64,000 nt of DNA from contig JAHEAO010000001.1 in the NCBI GenBank assembly GCA_024642725.1, positions 1,343-65,342 on the forward strand. The letters are read 5' to 3'. Made by a program: the position numbers and the translations under genes. Below are positions 43,719 through 52,871 of the stretch, in pieces. The DNA is from Paracoccaceae bacterium (GTDB lineage Bacteria; Pseudomonadota; Alphaproteobacteria; Rhodobacterales; Rhodobacteraceae). How positions within the stretch are numbered: the first letter of the stretch is position 1; each line of letters starts with the position of its first letter. The notes under the pieces were generated by a model. That model saw nothing but the letters and a program-made list of their open reading frames with translations. It did not search any database and was not told where the DNA came from.

Positions 43719-44528
43719 TCAATCCGGAACGAAGAACGTCAATGCCGCCCACAGCGATTCCCAGACAGCTTCGGTCGCCGGGTCGTCGGCTACAAGCGGC
43801 AACATCACAACCGCATCGAGCAGGTATTCGTTTCCCTTTGTAACGGGAACGACCGCGTGCCCCGCTTCATCAGTCATCAGGGTGCTGATCGTCACGTCGC
43901 CCGACGGTCCGCGCTCAAAAACTTCAATCTGCGCTGCCGCGCGGGGCGCTCCTTGAAACAGTACCAAAACGGGCAGCCCGGCCGATAGGTCGTCCGTGTA
44001 GGGATTGGCCAATGCCACGATCTCGGTCCGCAAACCGATTTCCCGATCAGATCCGCTGCCCCCGGCAACCGCGACAAGCGCCTTGGCAAAGCGCCGATAG
44101 CGTTCCTTGATGCCGTCTTGCGACAGCCCTCGGTCGGCATGGTCCTGAAGCGTGCTTCCGAGTTTCTTGTGTTCAACAAAACTGACGAACTTTTCCCAGC
44201 TGTCCCATTTCAGGAGGCTGTCGGTCGTCTCATGCACAATGATCCAAAGCCCCTCGCCCGGGGCCGCCATGTTGAGTGCGGGGCGGTCCCCTATCCGACC
44301 TTCAACCGGGATAGCCTCGTCAGCCTGAACGATCTCAAACCTGACGAAATTCTGAGGAAGATAGCCAAAGGCCGCGCCTTTGAAGCCTTGGCCAACGCGG
44401 AGATCAGCGATGATCCGTTCGGAAGTCTCTACCGAATAGTCCTCTGGCGATATCCAAAACTCGTGGCCAATGCCCGGTAGCGTGCTAACTATCAGGAAAG
44501 CAACAGACTTCAGGATTGTCAGTTTCAT
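43719..44528 (-). CDS. DUF4198-like exported protein
   Basis: A 269-residue protein with a signal peptide (LTILKSVAFLIVSTLPGIG) and the HEFWISPEDYSV start shared with DUF4198 proteins. These are periplasmic beta-sandwich proteins often beside metal transporters. The C-terminal half (AAAQIEVFERGPSGDVTIST) resembles the NikM-like beta domain. Metal handling is inference. It is divergent from HupE; the two nominal ATGs overlap. Its final residues include a second short hydrophobic stretch. Confidence 0.75.
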   Translation of the reverse strand: MKLTILKSVAFLIVSTLPGIGHEFWISPEDYSVETSERIIADLRVGQGFKGAAFGYLPQNFVRFEIVQADEAIPVEGRIGDRPALNMAAPGEGLWIIVHETTDSLLKWDSWEKFVSFVEHKKLGSTLQDHADRGLSQDGIKERYRRFAKALVAVAGGSGSDREIGLRTEIVALANPYTDDLSAGLPVLVLFQGAPRAAAQIEVFERGPSGDVTISTLMTDEAGHAVVPVTKGNEYLLDAVVMLPLVADDPATEAVWESLWAALTFFVPD

Positions 44529-44574
44529 GATATGTCGCGCTCCGCTCTGGCTGGGGATAAAGCTGGCACGCTTC

Positions 44575-45696
44575 GTGCGTCAGTCAAGCCTCCTTATGTT
44601 CATGTTCGGGGCCTGTTTCGCCTCAAACTCGGTGAGCGCCCATGAAATCCGCCCCGCAATCGCAAATGTCAGTGTTTCGGACACCCGCGTTGACATCGAC
44701 ATTCTACTGTCTCTCGAACCCTTGGTAGCCGGCATCAATCTGGCACTGGTCAATGATACGAATGATTCGCCGCTTGCCCAAGAATACGATGCCCTTAGGG
44801 CCAAGACGACAACCGGGCTGGCAGAGGAGTTCCAGACCGTCTGGCCGGACATAGCCAGCGGCATTCGCCTCCGCGCTGGGGAAAAGACGCTCGCCCTCGT
44901 GCTTGAGAACATCGAGGTCGTCAATGAACCTGACCTTGACCTGCCGCGCGAGTCCCTGCTGCGGATCTCCGCGACCTTGCCCGCGAACGACAGCGCCGTG
45001 ACATTGGGCTGGAGCCCCTCCTATGGTCCGCTTGTCGTTCGGCAGGTTCTCGCGGAAGGCGGCGGCTATGCGGGATACCTTGCTGCCGGAGAGGACAGCG
45101 AACCGATACCCCGCACCGGAAGTGCCGAACAACCTTGGGCCGCGGCCTTCCTCGATTACATCGTGATCGGATTCGAGCATATCGTGCCCAAAGGGCTGGA
45201 TCATATCCTCTTCGTTTTGGGACTGTTCTTCTTCTCACTGAAGTTGCGGCCGCTGCTCTATCAGGTGTCCGCCTTCACCGTCGCGCATACGGTTAGCCTT
45301 GCCCTTGCAATCCTCGGCTATGTTCAGATTTCCGCCGCGATTGTCGAACCGCTGATCGCGGCTTCAATCGTTTACGTTGCAGTTGAGAACATCCTGATGA
45401 CCCGCTACCGGCCATGGCGAACTGCTGTCGTCTTTGGCTTTGGCTTGCTGCATGGTTTGGGTTTCGCGTCGGTTCTTGGCGACATCGGGCTCAACCCCGC
45501 ACGCTTCATTACCGGGTTGATTGGTTTCAACATAGGAGTCGAACTGGGCCAACTCACGGTCATCGTCGCGGCATTCTTTTCGGTGGGTTATTGGTTTGGC
45601 AAGGCAGACTGGTATCGAAGCGTCATCGCGGTCCCGGCCTCGACTGCAATCGCAATCATCGGCGCATACTGGTTCATAGAACGTGTTTTTCTGTAG
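44575..45696 (+). CDS. HupE/UreJ-like membrane protein
   Basis: A 373-residue protein: a signal peptide ending SVSAHE, an N-terminal periplasmic region of about 160 residues, then seven or so helices carrying the HupE/UreJ signature (PKGLDHILFVLGLFFF, FTVAHTVSLALAIL, GFGLLHGLGFA). HupE/UreJ proteins are nickel or cobalt permeases. The GTG at 44575 was preferred because the ATG at 44527 overlaps the divergent gene's start; either is possible. Its stop is seven bases from the convergent gene. Confidence 0.8.
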   Translation: MRQSSLLMFMFGACFASNSVSAHEIRPAIANVSVSDTRVDIDILLSLEPLVAGINLALVNDTNDSPLAQEYDALRAKTTTGLAEEFQTVWPDIASGIRLRAGEKTLALVLENIEVVNEPDLDLPRESLLRISATLPANDSAVTLGWSPSYGPLVVRQVLAEGGGYAGYLAAGEDSEPIPRTGSAEQPWAAAFLDYIVIGFEHIVPKGLDHILFVLGLFFFSLKLRPLLYQVSAFTVAHTVSLALAILGYVQISAAIVEPLIAASIVYVAVENILMTRYRPWRTAVVFGFGLLHGLGFASVLGDIGLNPARFITGLIGFNIGVELGQLTVIVAAFFSVGYWFGKADWYRSVIAVPASTAIAIIGAYWFIERVFL

Positions 45697-45702
45697 CAGA
45701 GG

Positions 45703-46158
45703 CTATGACGCCTCGTTTTCCAGATGCAGCTTAATGCTAAGAAGAATCTCTTGCATCGCGGTGGTTTCACGAAGCAGTCTTTTCGCCTCGTTAATGGTAA
45801 TGATCCCATCCTCGATTGACTGGTTGTATTCCGCCATCAGCATCCCGAACCGCTGACTAAGGGTTACAACATCGCTGTTGACCCCGCCGCCCGTCGAATT
45901 TCTCTGTGAGGCATCATAGGACAGTGTGATCTTCTGAAGCTCGGCCAATGCGCTGGTGATGTGCGGATATTTTGCCCCTGCCTCCAACGCAGCAACAGTA
46001 TCAATTGGCATGAAACGATCAGCATGCTCCGGTGCGTCAGAATAGTACCGCCCTAGGGTGGCTTTTGATTTGCCCGTCATCGCGCAAGCGGCTTCAAGGC
46101 CAACATCTTTCACCAATGCTTCTGTATGTTTCTTCAGGTAGTTGCCGATCACTGTCAT
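45703..46158 (-). CDS. Putative HTH regulatory protein, CII-like
   Basis: A 151-residue protein; residues about 20-45 (AACAMTGKSKATLGRYYS) look like a helix-turn-helix, followed by a FMPIDTVAALE segment as in phage CII-type regulators. The rest is helical. I do not recognise a close family. Codons are less GC-biased than those of the neighbours, hinting at transfer. ATG 46158 was chosen (an upstream TTG at 46164 is possible). An inverted repeat lies about 55 bases upstream. Confidence 0.5.
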   Translation of the reverse strand: MTVIGNYLKKHTEALVKDVGLEAACAMTGKSKATLGRYYSDAPEHADRFMPIDTVAALEAGAKYPHITSALAELQKITLSYDASQRNSTGGGVNSDVVTLSQRFGMLMAEYNQSIEDGIITINEAKRLLRETTAMQEILLSIKLHLENEAS

Positions 46159-46531
46159 TAACAAAATTCCACTCTTCTACCGCTAAGGGGGAATACCCCT
46201 GCCCTTTTCCCATTAATGACCTCTGAAATGAATGTCATCAATGAGTTGTTCCGCCAAGGCGGGATACTGTGAGTGGCCGACGGTGTTTTTCGTCGGTTAG
46301 AGGCGGAGGCCTGCACCCCCATTTGCGGTGTGGTCGACCCAGCGCGAGGACACTCTCGTTGGCAGGCGGTGCGTTGAGAATTAAGCGGTATGAGGTCCGT
46401 TCCATCCCCAAGGGCGCAAGCCCCGACCTCAATTGACAAGTTATCAGTCCGCACTGGCCTCCCCTCGCCGTTTCAGCGTTGGCTCGACCAAAGCCTTGAA
46501 ATCTCCAGTGGCCGATTGATACATCCGACGC
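46159..46531. other. Intergenic region between the HTH gene and tdk
   Basis: About 370 bases with no supported gene. It contains the inverted repeat at 46212-46242, a short AGGGG-GAATA-CCCCT hairpin near 46182-46196, and TTGACA near 46432 that could be a -35 for tdk, though no clear -10 follows at the right distance. No RNA gene was recognised. Confidence 0.5.
46212..46242. repeat. Operator-like inverted repeat upstream of the HTH gene
   Basis: ATTAATGAC (46212-46220) and GTCATCAAT (46234-46242) are reverse complements at eight of nine positions, with a 13-base spacer. It lies in the divergent gap between the HTH-like gene and tdk and may be its own operator. Confidence 0.4.
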
Positions 46532-47125
46532 ATGGCGAAACTGTATTTCCACTATTCGACGATGAATGCCGGCAAATCGACGCTGCTGCTTCAGGCCTCC
46601 CACAACTATCGCGAACGCGGTATGGACACCTACCTGCTTACTGCGCAATTAGACAATCGATCTGGCAAAGGCCGCATCGGATCCAGAATTGGAATCAGCG
46701 AGATCGCTGATACTTTCGCACCCGGTGAAGATCTTTTGATAAAAGTCGAAAACCGGATCAACGAAGGCCCGGTCGCGTGCATATTCATTGATGAGGCACA
46801 GTTTCTTGATGAAGAGCAGGTATGGCAGCTCGCGCGCGCAGTCGACGATCTTGGTGTTCCGATAATGTGCTATGGTCTGCGCGTGGATTTTCGAGGCAAG
46901 TTATTTCCGGGCTCTGCTGCTCTGCTCGCGCTTGCTGATGAAATGCGTGAGGCCAGAACAATCTGCCATTGCGGCAAGAAGGCAACCATGGTTGTCCGGC
47001 AGGATGAGAATGGCGCGGTCATCAAGGACGGCGCCCAGATTCAGATTGGCGGAAATGAAACCTATGTCTCGCTTTGCCGACGGCATTGGCGCGAAGCCAT
47101 GGGTGAACGACCTGCCGATCCTTAG
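46532..47125 (+). CDS. tdk: Thymidine kinase
   Basis: A 197-residue type II thymidine kinase with Walker A MNAGKST, the IFIDEAQFLD Walker B region and the lasso/zinc motif ICHCGKK with CRRH near the end. It phosphorylates thymidine in the salvage pathway. The length is the family norm. It is convergent with csaA, overlapping its stop by four bases. Confidence 0.95.
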   Translation: MAKLYFHYSTMNAGKSTLLLQASHNYRERGMDTYLLTAQLDNRSGKGRIGSRIGISEIADTFAPGEDLLIKVENRINEGPVACIFIDEAQFLDEEQVWQLARAVDDLGVPIMCYGLRVDFRGKLFPGSAALLALADEMREARTICHCGKKATMVVRQDENGAVIKDGAQIQIGGNETYVSLCRRHWREAMGERPADP

Positions 47126-47460
47126 TATAGGCGGCCACCGACCGGCACATCAAGGTCTGGCCTCAGCAAGACGACCTCTCCGTCGGAATCCGGCACTCCC
47201 AGAACCAGAACCTCAGACATCACCTTTCCAATCTGCCGCGGCGGAAAATTGACCACCGCCAGAACCTGCCTGCCAACGAGCGTGTCGGGTGAATAATGCC
47301 GGGTGATCTGGGCGGAGCTCTTCTTTTCTCCAATTTCCGCGCCGAAATCGACCCAAAGCTTGATGGCCGGCTTGCGGGCCTCGGGGAACGGTTCCGCCCG
47401 CGTTACGACCCCGACGCGAATATCGACCTTCAGAAAGTCATCAAAACCAATCTCGGTCAT
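47122..47460 (-). CDS. csaA: CsaA-type tRNA-binding domain protein
   Basis: A 112-residue stand-alone tRNA-binding OB-fold: FLKVDIRVGVVTRAEPFPEARKPA, KKSSAQITRHY and QVLAVVNFPPRQIG. CsaA-type proteins are homodimeric and reported to have export-related chaperone activity and to bind tRNA. Its ATG overlaps the proC stop, so it is co-translated with proC. Confidence 0.9.
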   Translation of the reverse strand: MTEIGFDDFLKVDIRVGVVTRAEPFPEARKPAIKLWVDFGAEIGEKKSSAQITRHYSPDTLVGRQVLAVVNFPPRQIGKVMSEVLVLGVPDSDGEVVLLRPDLDVPVGGRLY

Positions 47461-48272
47461 TTGCCCAGTTCCCGGCTACGGTCCGCGGCGGCGCGTACCG
47501 CGTGTCTGAGAAGCTTCGGGAAGCCGCTCGATTCCTCCATCAAGACAGCCAGCGCCGCAGCGGTGGTGCCGCCCGGGCTGGTCACGTTGACACGTAGCTG
47601 GGCCGGATCTTCCTCCGCGGCTTCTGCCAGGGCACCCGCCCCGGCGACAGTCGCCTTCGCCAGTTTCATCGCCATTTCCGGCGGCAAGCCTTCCGCCTCA
47701 CCTGCGGCTGCGAGCGTTTCAATAAGATGAAACACATAGGCCGGGCCGGATCCAGAGACAGCCGTGGCAGCATCCATCTGGCCTTCATGATCCAGACGAA
47801 CGACCTGACCAACCGCGGCCAGAAGGTTTTCAGCCATATCCATGTGTCTCGCCGTGGCCTGGCCGTTTGCGACAATTGCCGTGATCCCGCGCCCGACGGC
47901 GGCCGGCGTGTTTGGCATTGCGCGAATGATCGGCGTTTTGGACCCGAGCACAGCCTCATAGGCTGCGATCGGCGTTCCGGCGGCCACTGACAGAAACAGC
48001 GTCGCCCCATTCCCGAGGGAGCGCAGCACCGGCAACGCTTCCTCCATCATCTGCGGCTTCACCGCGACAAGTACGATTGCCGGAGCCTCTGGAAGAGGCT
48101 CGTTGATATGCAGGCCAGGAAGCGACTTCAGCCAGTCAGACGGGTATGGATCCAGAATCCAAACAGAATTGGGCGGAAGGCGATCCTTCAGCCATCCCTG
48201 CAGCATCGCGGATCCCATTTTTCCGCAGCCCAGCAATACCAAGCCCCTGGCCGCGATATCTGACATGTCCAT
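47457..48272 (-). CDS. proC: Pyrroline-5-carboxylate reductase
   Basis: A 271-residue enzyme with an N-terminal Rossmann motif LLGCGKMGSAML, the middle MPNTPAAVGRG signature and the C-terminal VTSPGGTTAAAL. It makes proline from pyrroline-5-carboxylate with NADPH. The length is normal. The start is likely 48272 or the ATG four residues later. The next gene on this strand, csaA, overlaps its stop. Confidence 0.93.
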   Translation of the reverse strand: MDMSDIAARGLVLLGCGKMGSAMLQGWLKDRLPPNSVWILDPYPSDWLKSLPGLHINEPLPEAPAIVLVAVKPQMMEEALPVLRSLGNGATLFLSVAAGTPIAAYEAVLGSKTPIIRAMPNTPAAVGRGITAIVANGQATARHMDMAENLLAAVGQVVRLDHEGQMDAATAVSGSGPAYVFHLIETLAAAGEAEGLPPEMAMKLAKATVAGAGALAEAAEEDPAQLRVNVTSPGGTTAAALAVLMEESSGFPKLLRHAVRAAADRSRELGK

Positions 48273-48357
48273 GATTTCCTCCTACTGCCGCAACGAGACT
48301 ACTAAGCCGTTGCGAGAAGGAAAACCGTGAAATCAAATGCTGTGATCGTCCGCTCTT

Positions 48358-48861
48358 TCAGGCACGCCCGTAGGCTTCGGCGATCGCGACTTGCATCGCG
48401 TCATCAATACCGCGGTCGCCCCAAGCAACCAGTTGGAATGCCGGATAGAACCTTTCGGCAGAAAGAACCGCCGTATTGATCAGCGTGTCGATCTGCTCGG
48501 GTCCCGCCATCTGACCACCGGCCAGAACCAGACCGTAGCGATAAACCATCAGCTTCTGCTCAGGCCAAAACGTGAAGGCACCTGCCCAGCACTTGTCGTT
48601 GATCCGGTTCAAAACTTCGTAGATCTCGCCGTGCTTTTCCTCCGGCGGCTCCATTTCGAAGGTACAAATCAAACGAAGAGTTTCATCGTAGCCCGACCAG
48701 GCGAGCGTTATCGAATAGGTCCGCCACTGCCCTACGACCGCCATCGCGATCTGGTCGTCCGCGACACGGTCAAAGTCCCACTCATGATGCTCGGCGATGT
48801 GTTCGACGATATCAATTGGATGAAGTTCTTCTGACAGAAAGTCCTGCTCTGAAAGCGACAT
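48358..48861 (-). CDS. YbjN domain protein
   Basis: A 167-residue YbjN-family protein: HPIDIVEHIAEHHEWDFDR, the LICTFEMEPPEEKHGEIYEVLN core and QMAGPEQIDTLINTAVLSAERFYPAFQL. YbjN proteins are soluble alpha/beta proteins of unclear function, sometimes acting as sensory modifiers. The ATG at 48861 was chosen because GAGG lies five to six bases upstream; an earlier ATG is at 48873. Confidence 0.88.
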   Translation of the reverse strand: MSLSEQDFLSEELHPIDIVEHIAEHHEWDFDRVADDQIAMAVVGQWRTYSITLAWSGYDETLRLICTFEMEPPEEKHGEIYEVLNRINDKCWAGAFTFWPEQKLMVYRYGLVLAGGQMAGPEQIDTLINTAVLSAERFYPAFQLVAWGDRGIDDAMQVAIAEAYGRA

Positions 48862-49080
48862 GCCCGGCCTCATTTGTTGTAGCTTTGCGGGTACTGCGAC
48901 CCACTAAAACTAGGTGCCTGCTCAAGGTTCGGCGGTGCTTTCCGCCGCCCTTACTAGATATGGTGTGATGAAACGCCCCCCCCTGTAAAGGAGTATTTTC
49001 CCGGAATCACGGATTATGTTTGCTTGACCGGATCTCTCGTAACGTTGCAGCGTCGCGAGTCCTCCACAGGGGCATCCGTG

Positions 49081-49089
49081 TTATCCACA
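49081..49089 (+). promoter_or_regulatory. Single consensus DnaA box
   Basis: TTATCCACA is a perfect 9-mer DnaA box, sitting just left of the ubiK terminator. No second box or AT-rich unwinding element was seen near it, so it is probably not an origin. Confidence 0.3.
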
Positions 49090-49092
49090 AAC

Positions 49093-49116
49093 AAAAACGC
49101 GCCCGGAAGGGCGCGC
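49093..49116 (-). terminator. Intrinsic terminator of ubiK
   Basis: On the minus strand CGCGCCC-TTCC-GGGCGCG forms a 7-bp GC stem followed by TTTTT, about 20 bases after the ubiK stop. A classical rho-independent terminator. Confidence 0.85.
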
Positions 49117-49137
49117 TTAGTGCGGATTGCCTGTGGC

Positions 49138-49413
49138 TCAGGATTTCTTGGCTGTCGTCCGGGCCGGCTTCTTTCCGGATGCTTCCAGCGCTTCAATGCG
49201 CGCCAGAAGAGCCGCGTTTTCTTCGCGCGCTTTCTGCGCCATGGCTCGAACCGCATCGAATTCCTCGCGTGTCACCAAGTCCCGGTCGGCCAGCCAACGA
49301 TCAATCCAGCCTTTCATCGCGGTTTCGGCCTCATCCCTCGCCCCTTGCGCAACGCCCATGGCGTTCGTCATCAACTGCGAGAAATCATCAAGAATCTTGT
49401 TGCGGGTCTGCAT
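49138..49413 (-). CDS. ubiK: Ubiquinone biosynthesis accessory factor UbiK (BMFP)
   Basis: A 91-residue protein with an N-terminal amphipathic helix ([20 protein letters not shown]), a coiled-coil segment ([29 protein letters not shown]) and a basic tail. The family binds UbiJ and lipids to assist the soluble Ubi complex. The ATG at 49413 was chosen because GGAGG is five bases upstream. It is divergent from lgt, a common arrangement in this group. Confidence 0.9.
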   Translation of the reverse strand: MQTRNKILDDFSQLMTNAMGVAQGARDEAETAMKGWIDRWLADRDLVTREEFDAVRAMAQKAREENAALLARIEALEASGKKPARTTAKKS

Positions 49414-49508
49414 TGCGGCCTCCATCGCCTCGTCTTGCACCTATATGCGCGTCTGACCGGAAAAGCTCAAGGTTGACTTCCCCAAATGCGGCGCTCATTT
49501 CTGCCGCC

Positions 49509-50399
49509 ATGTTCGCCGCCGCCATCCCCTTTCCTGACATCGGACCAGAGATCTTCTCGGTCCAGATCGGCGATTTCACTCTGGCTCTACGCTGGTATGC
49601 GCTGGCCTATATCGTGGGAATACTGATTGGCTGGCGGCTGGTGGTCCGTGCACTCAGGACCGATCGGCTATGGCCCTCTAACAAGCCGCCGATGACACCG
49701 GCCCAGTTAGAGGACTTGCTGACGTGGATCATCATCGGCGTGATCATCGGCGGACGGCTGGGGTTCGTGCTGTTTTACCAACCGCGGTATTACCTGTCCC
49801 ACCCGGCGGACATCCTGATGGTCTGGCAAGGTGGAATGTCCTTCCACGGAGGATTCCTGGGCGTTGTTATTGCCGTCTGGTGGTTCTGCCGCCGGAATGG
49901 ATTACCGACGGCCCAGATCGCCGACGCCATGGCCTTCGCCGCACCACCCGGACTGCTTCTGGGCCGCATGGCCAATTTCGTGAACGCAGAGCTTTGGGGG
50001 CGGCCCTCGACGGTCCCTTGGGCGGTGATCTTCCCCGGTGACGAGGCGCAATACTGTCCCGGTTTTTTAGGCGACCTCTGCGCTCGCCATCCCTCCCAAC
50101 TCTACGAAGCAGGACTGGAAGGAGTCATGCTCGGGGCGCTGCTGCTGTTCTTGGTCTGGCGCCGCGATTGGCTGAAAATGCCCGGCCAGATCGCCGGGCT
50201 CTTTCTTGTCGGCTACGGCCTGTCTCGCTTCACGGTCGAATTTTTCCGGCAGGCGGATGCGCAATTCGTCACCCCCGAAAACCCGTTCGGCTACATCGTG
50301 CAGGCCGGTGGATTCGGACTTACCATGGGGCAGTTGTTTTCGCTTCCGATGATCTTGATTGGACTGGTTGCAATTCATCGCGCACGCCGGCCGCTATGA
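49509..50399 (+). CDS. lgt: Prolipoprotein diacylglyceryl transferase
   Basis: A 296-residue, seven-helix membrane enzyme with the Lgt signature [11 protein letters not shown] (catalytic His), [28 protein letters not shown] and the [13 protein letters not shown] motif. It attaches diacylglycerol to the lipobox cysteine of prelipoproteins. The start at 49509 gives the family N-terminus; the open frame upstream overlaps ubiK and is not coding. The stop overlaps the next gene's ATG. Confidence 0.95.
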   Translation: MFAAAIPFPDIGPEIFSVQIGDFTLALRWYALAYIVGILIGWRLVVRALRTDRLWPSNKPPMTPAQLEDLLTWIIIGVIIGGRLGFVLFYQPRYYLSHPADILMVWQGGMSFHGGFLGVVIAVWWFCRRNGLPTAQIADAMAFAAPPGLLLGRMANFVNAELWGRPSTVPWAVIFPGDEAQYCPGFLGDLCARHPSQLYEAGLEGVMLGALLLFLVWRRDWLKMPGQIAGLFLVGYGLSRFTVEFFRQADAQFVTPENPFGYIVQAGGFGLTMGQLFSLPMILIGLVAIHRARRPL

Positions 50400-51460
50400 C
50401 GGGCCTGAAGGATCTACTACTGCGAAAGATCGCCGCCAATGGTCCAATGACCCTCGCGGATTACATGTCTGAATGCCTTCTGCATCCGCAATTCGGCTAT
50501 TACACGACGCGCGATCCGCTTGGCGCAGCCGGTGATTTCACGACGTCGCCCGAGATCAGCCAGATGTTCGGCGAACTGCTTGGACTGTGCTTGGCGCAGG
50601 CGTGGTTGGACCACGGCGCGCCGGAGACCTTCACCCTTGCCGAACTCGGGCCTGGGCGCGGCACACTGATGGCCGATATCTTGCGCGCTGGTGCCGCCGT
50701 TCCGGGGTTTCTAACCGCTGCTCGCGTGTATCTGCTGGAAGTGTCGCAAAACCTTCGCGAAAAACAACACCAGATGCTGGCAGGCCAAGACGTGCAATGG
50801 ATCGAAACCATCGCCGATCTTCCCGATGCTCCCCTGTGCCTAGTTGCCAACGAGTTCTTCGATGCCCTGCCGATCCGACAGTTCACCCGCGACCGGCAGG
50901 GCTGGCGCGAAACGCAGGTCGGCGCGGTGGACCACGATCTTGCATTTGGCCTTTCGGCACCGGCCCCGATCGCCGTACTTGACCATCGGCTGGCCGATAC
51001 CGAACCCGGTGACATCGTCGAGATTTGCCCGCAGGCAGAGCCGATCGTCCTGGAAATCTCTGATCGCATCAGTCGACACGGAGGCGTTGCTCTGCTCATC
51101 GACTACGGTGACTGGCGCTCGCTCGGCGATACATTTCAAGCCGTGCGCCATCACAAGACAGAACACCCGCTGGCGTGGCCCGGCATGGCGGATCTGACTG
51201 CCCATGTCGATTTCGAGGCGCTCGCGACCGCAGCCAAGGGAGTCGACGTAACCCCCCTGACCCCGCAGGGCATCGTGCTTGAACGGCTAGGCATCAGCGC
51301 TCGGGCCAACGCATTGGCGCGGCGCTTGCAGGGGCCCGCGTTAGACTCGCATATCGCTGCACATCGCAGGTTGACGCACCCCACTGAAATGGGGACGCTG
51401 TTCAAAATGATCGCCTTTCACCATCCCGGCAGTCCGCTGCCCCCTGGATTTGTGCAATGA
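50396..51460 (+). CDS. MidA/NDUFAF7-type methyltransferase
   Basis: A 354-residue SAM-dependent methyltransferase (COG1565): the [19 protein letters not shown] motif, [14 protein letters not shown] and [14 protein letters not shown]7 methylates an arginine of a complex I subunit (NDUFS2/NuoD); here the role is inferred by homology. It starts at the ATG overlapping lgt's stop and ends overlapping pgeF. Confidence 0.9.
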   Translation: MTGLKDLLLRKIAANGPMTLADYMSECLLHPQFGYYTTRDPLGAAGDFTTSPEISQMFGELLGLCLAQAWLDHGAPETFTLAELGPGRGTLMADILRAGAAVPGFLTAARVYLLEVSQNLREKQHQMLAGQDVQWIETIADLPDAPLCLVANEFFDALPIRQFTRDRQGWRETQVGAVDHDLAFGLSAPAPIAVLDHRLADTEPGDIVEICPQAEPIVLEISDRISRHGGVALLIDYGDWRSLGDTFQAVRHHKTEHPLAWPGMADLTAHVDFEALATAAKGVDVTPLTPQGIVLERLGISARANALARRLQGPALDSHIAAHRRLTHPTEMGTLFKMIAFHHPGSPLPPGFVQ

Positions 51461-52215
51461 CGCTGGAGATCATCACGCACCCCTCCCTTGCTCCGTTCCG
51501 ACACGGGTTCTTCACCCGTCGCGGAGGCGCATCCTCGGGCATTTTTCAGGGATTGAACTGCGGCCCCGGCTCAACAGACCAAAGCGAGATCGTCACGATC
51601 AACCGGGCGCGCGTGGCCGAGGCGCTGGACGTGGCGCCCGACCGCCTTCTGACGACCCATCAAGTTCATTCCCCGAAGGTTGTCACCGTCACGGACGGGG
51701 AGTCGGTGGCAGGGGTTCAGGCGGATGCCATGGTAACAGCCGTTCCGGGGTTGGCGATCGGCGTTCTGACCGCAGACTGTCAGCCGGTCCTTTTCGCCGA
51801 CCCTGCCGGCCAAGTCGTCGGCGTTGCTCATGCCGGCTGGAAAGGGGCGATAAGCGGTATCCTTGAGGCAACCGTAGCCGCAATGACCGCGCTGGGTGCG
51901 AAACGCGCAAACATCGTCGCGATCATCGGCCCGTCGATTAGCCAGCAGGCCTACGAGGTCGGCCCGGAGTTTCTTGATGGCTTCTTGGCGGAAGACCCCG
52001 AAAACGCGCGCTTCTTCGCCAACGGCGTAGACGACCGGTATCATTTCAATCTACCCGGCTTCGGCCTCGACAGGCTGCGCCGGTCAGGTGTCGGGCGCGC
52101 AGAATGGACAAGACACTGCACCTATGGCGATCCGGACAGATTCTATTCATATCGAAGAACGGTCCATGCCAAGGAAGCGGACTATGGGCGACTGATTTCG
52201 GCCATCCGGCTCTAG
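51457..52215 (+). CDS. pgeF: Peptidoglycan editing factor PgeF
   Basis: A 252-residue protein of the YfiH/DUF152 family: HGFFTRRGGASSGIF, the metal ligands in THQVHS, LTADCQPVLF and HAGWKG. PgeF removes mis-incorporated residues from UDP-MurNAc peptides; older names (polyphenol oxidase) reflect the copper/laccase-like fold. The start overlaps the methyltransferase stop, so lgt, the methyltransferase and pgeF form one ATGA-linked unit. Confidence 0.93.
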   Translation: MTLEIITHPSLAPFRHGFFTRRGGASSGIFQGLNCGPGSTDQSEIVTINRARVAEALDVAPDRLLTTHQVHSPKVVTVTDGESVAGVQADAMVTAVPGLAIGVLTADCQPVLFADPAGQVVGVAHAGWKGAISGILEATVAAMTALGAKRANIVAIIGPSISQQAYEVGPEFLDGFLAEDPENARFFANGVDDRYHFNLPGFGLDRLRRSGVGRAEWTRHCTYGDPDRFYSYRRTVHAKEADYGRLISAIRL

Positions 52216-52460
52216 CTGGACACGATTCGAATCTTTTCCGCGAAGGCTCCGAAAACAGGGGGCAAGCGTGGCAAGATCTTGTTCTCCGTCGCTCATATTT
52301 TGCCTCAATTCCGCTCAACAATGCCTAGCCGTGAGGCAGGATTGTTTACCTTCACTTTCGAATCTCTCCAATTTCGACGTGTTTCCCCTAGGTCAGGGGC
52401 TACCAAACTGATCTGCCACATTCCGCACCGTCTGGTGCCGAAGAAATGTTGAGGACCGCC
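52216..52460. other. Gap after pgeF with a weak hairpin
   Basis: About 245 bases with no gene. TGCCT (52322-52326) and AGGCA (52334-52338) make a weak hairpin. Together with the following tiny ORF this gap of about 340 bases likely holds the promoter of the 49-residue ORF at 52558. Confidence 0.4.
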
Positions 52461-52529
52461 ATGCAAGTGCCTGAAACAAAGTGCAGAATTAGCCAAAGAA
52501 AAAGAGACAGGTCGACTGCAGGCAAGTAA
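52461..52529 (+). CDS. Possible 22-residue basic peptide (leader ORF)
   Basis: ATG with GAGG six bases upstream opens a 22-codon frame (MQVPETKCRISQRKRDRSTA then G-K, TAA). It is strongly basic and ends 28 bases before the next small ORF. It may be a leader peptide or chance; no family is known to me. Confidence 0.3.
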   Translation: MQVPETKCRISQRKRDRSTAGK

Positions 52530-52557
52530 CCGCCGGACCCACAGGAGGAGTAGACAG

Positions 52558-52707
52558 ATGAAGACGAAACGCCGCTGGCTGAATTCCGTTCTGAACGAAG
52601 CTGCAAAATCCAATACCAAGATGCCATGGGTTCGTGGACAGCGCCGTGCTGAAACGACCGCGCGCCGAAATGCGGGCCAGACCCCAAAGACGGTCGCCAG
52701 TGCCTGA
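52558..52707 (+). CDS. 49-residue basic small protein
   Basis: AGGAGG seven to twelve bases before an ATG opens a 49-codon frame (TKRRWLNSVLNEAA, then KMPWVRGQRRAETTA). It is rich in Arg and Lys, has no membrane helix, and codon use is native. The strong ribosome-binding site and the perfect terminator right after it argue that it is a real gene. I recall small uncharacterised proteins of this look in Rhodobacteraceae but cannot name a function. Confidence 0.7.
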   Translation: MKTKRRWLNSVLNEAAKSNTKMPWVRGQRRAETTARRNAGQTPKTVASA

Positions 52708-52736
52708 GACAGAGATAAGTTTTCCACTTCGTTCAG

Positions 52737-52761
52737 CAGGCCGTTTCAATGAAACGGCCTG
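52737..52761 (+). terminator. Terminator after the 49-residue ORF
   Basis: CAGGCCGTTTC-AAT-GAAACGGCCTG is a perfect 11-bp stem followed by TTTG, thirty bases after the stop. Confidence 0.85.
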
Positions 52762-52871
52762 TTTGATTCTAAATATTTGTTTAACGCAGCGGCATTTCCG
52801 CACCTCAAAGAAACAATCCCGGGGAGCCTCCCCGAGACTGTTCAGGATCGCGCCGCTTTTGCGAAACTTCT

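Noticed and set aside
49081-49089. DnaA box as a sign of a replication origin
   Set aside because: Only one box, no AT-rich unwinding element, no dnaA, parAB or repABC genes nearby.
49020-49508. Long upstream extension of lgt
   Set aside because: The frame overlaps ubiK and its terminator and lacks Lgt-like sequence; the family start is at 49509.
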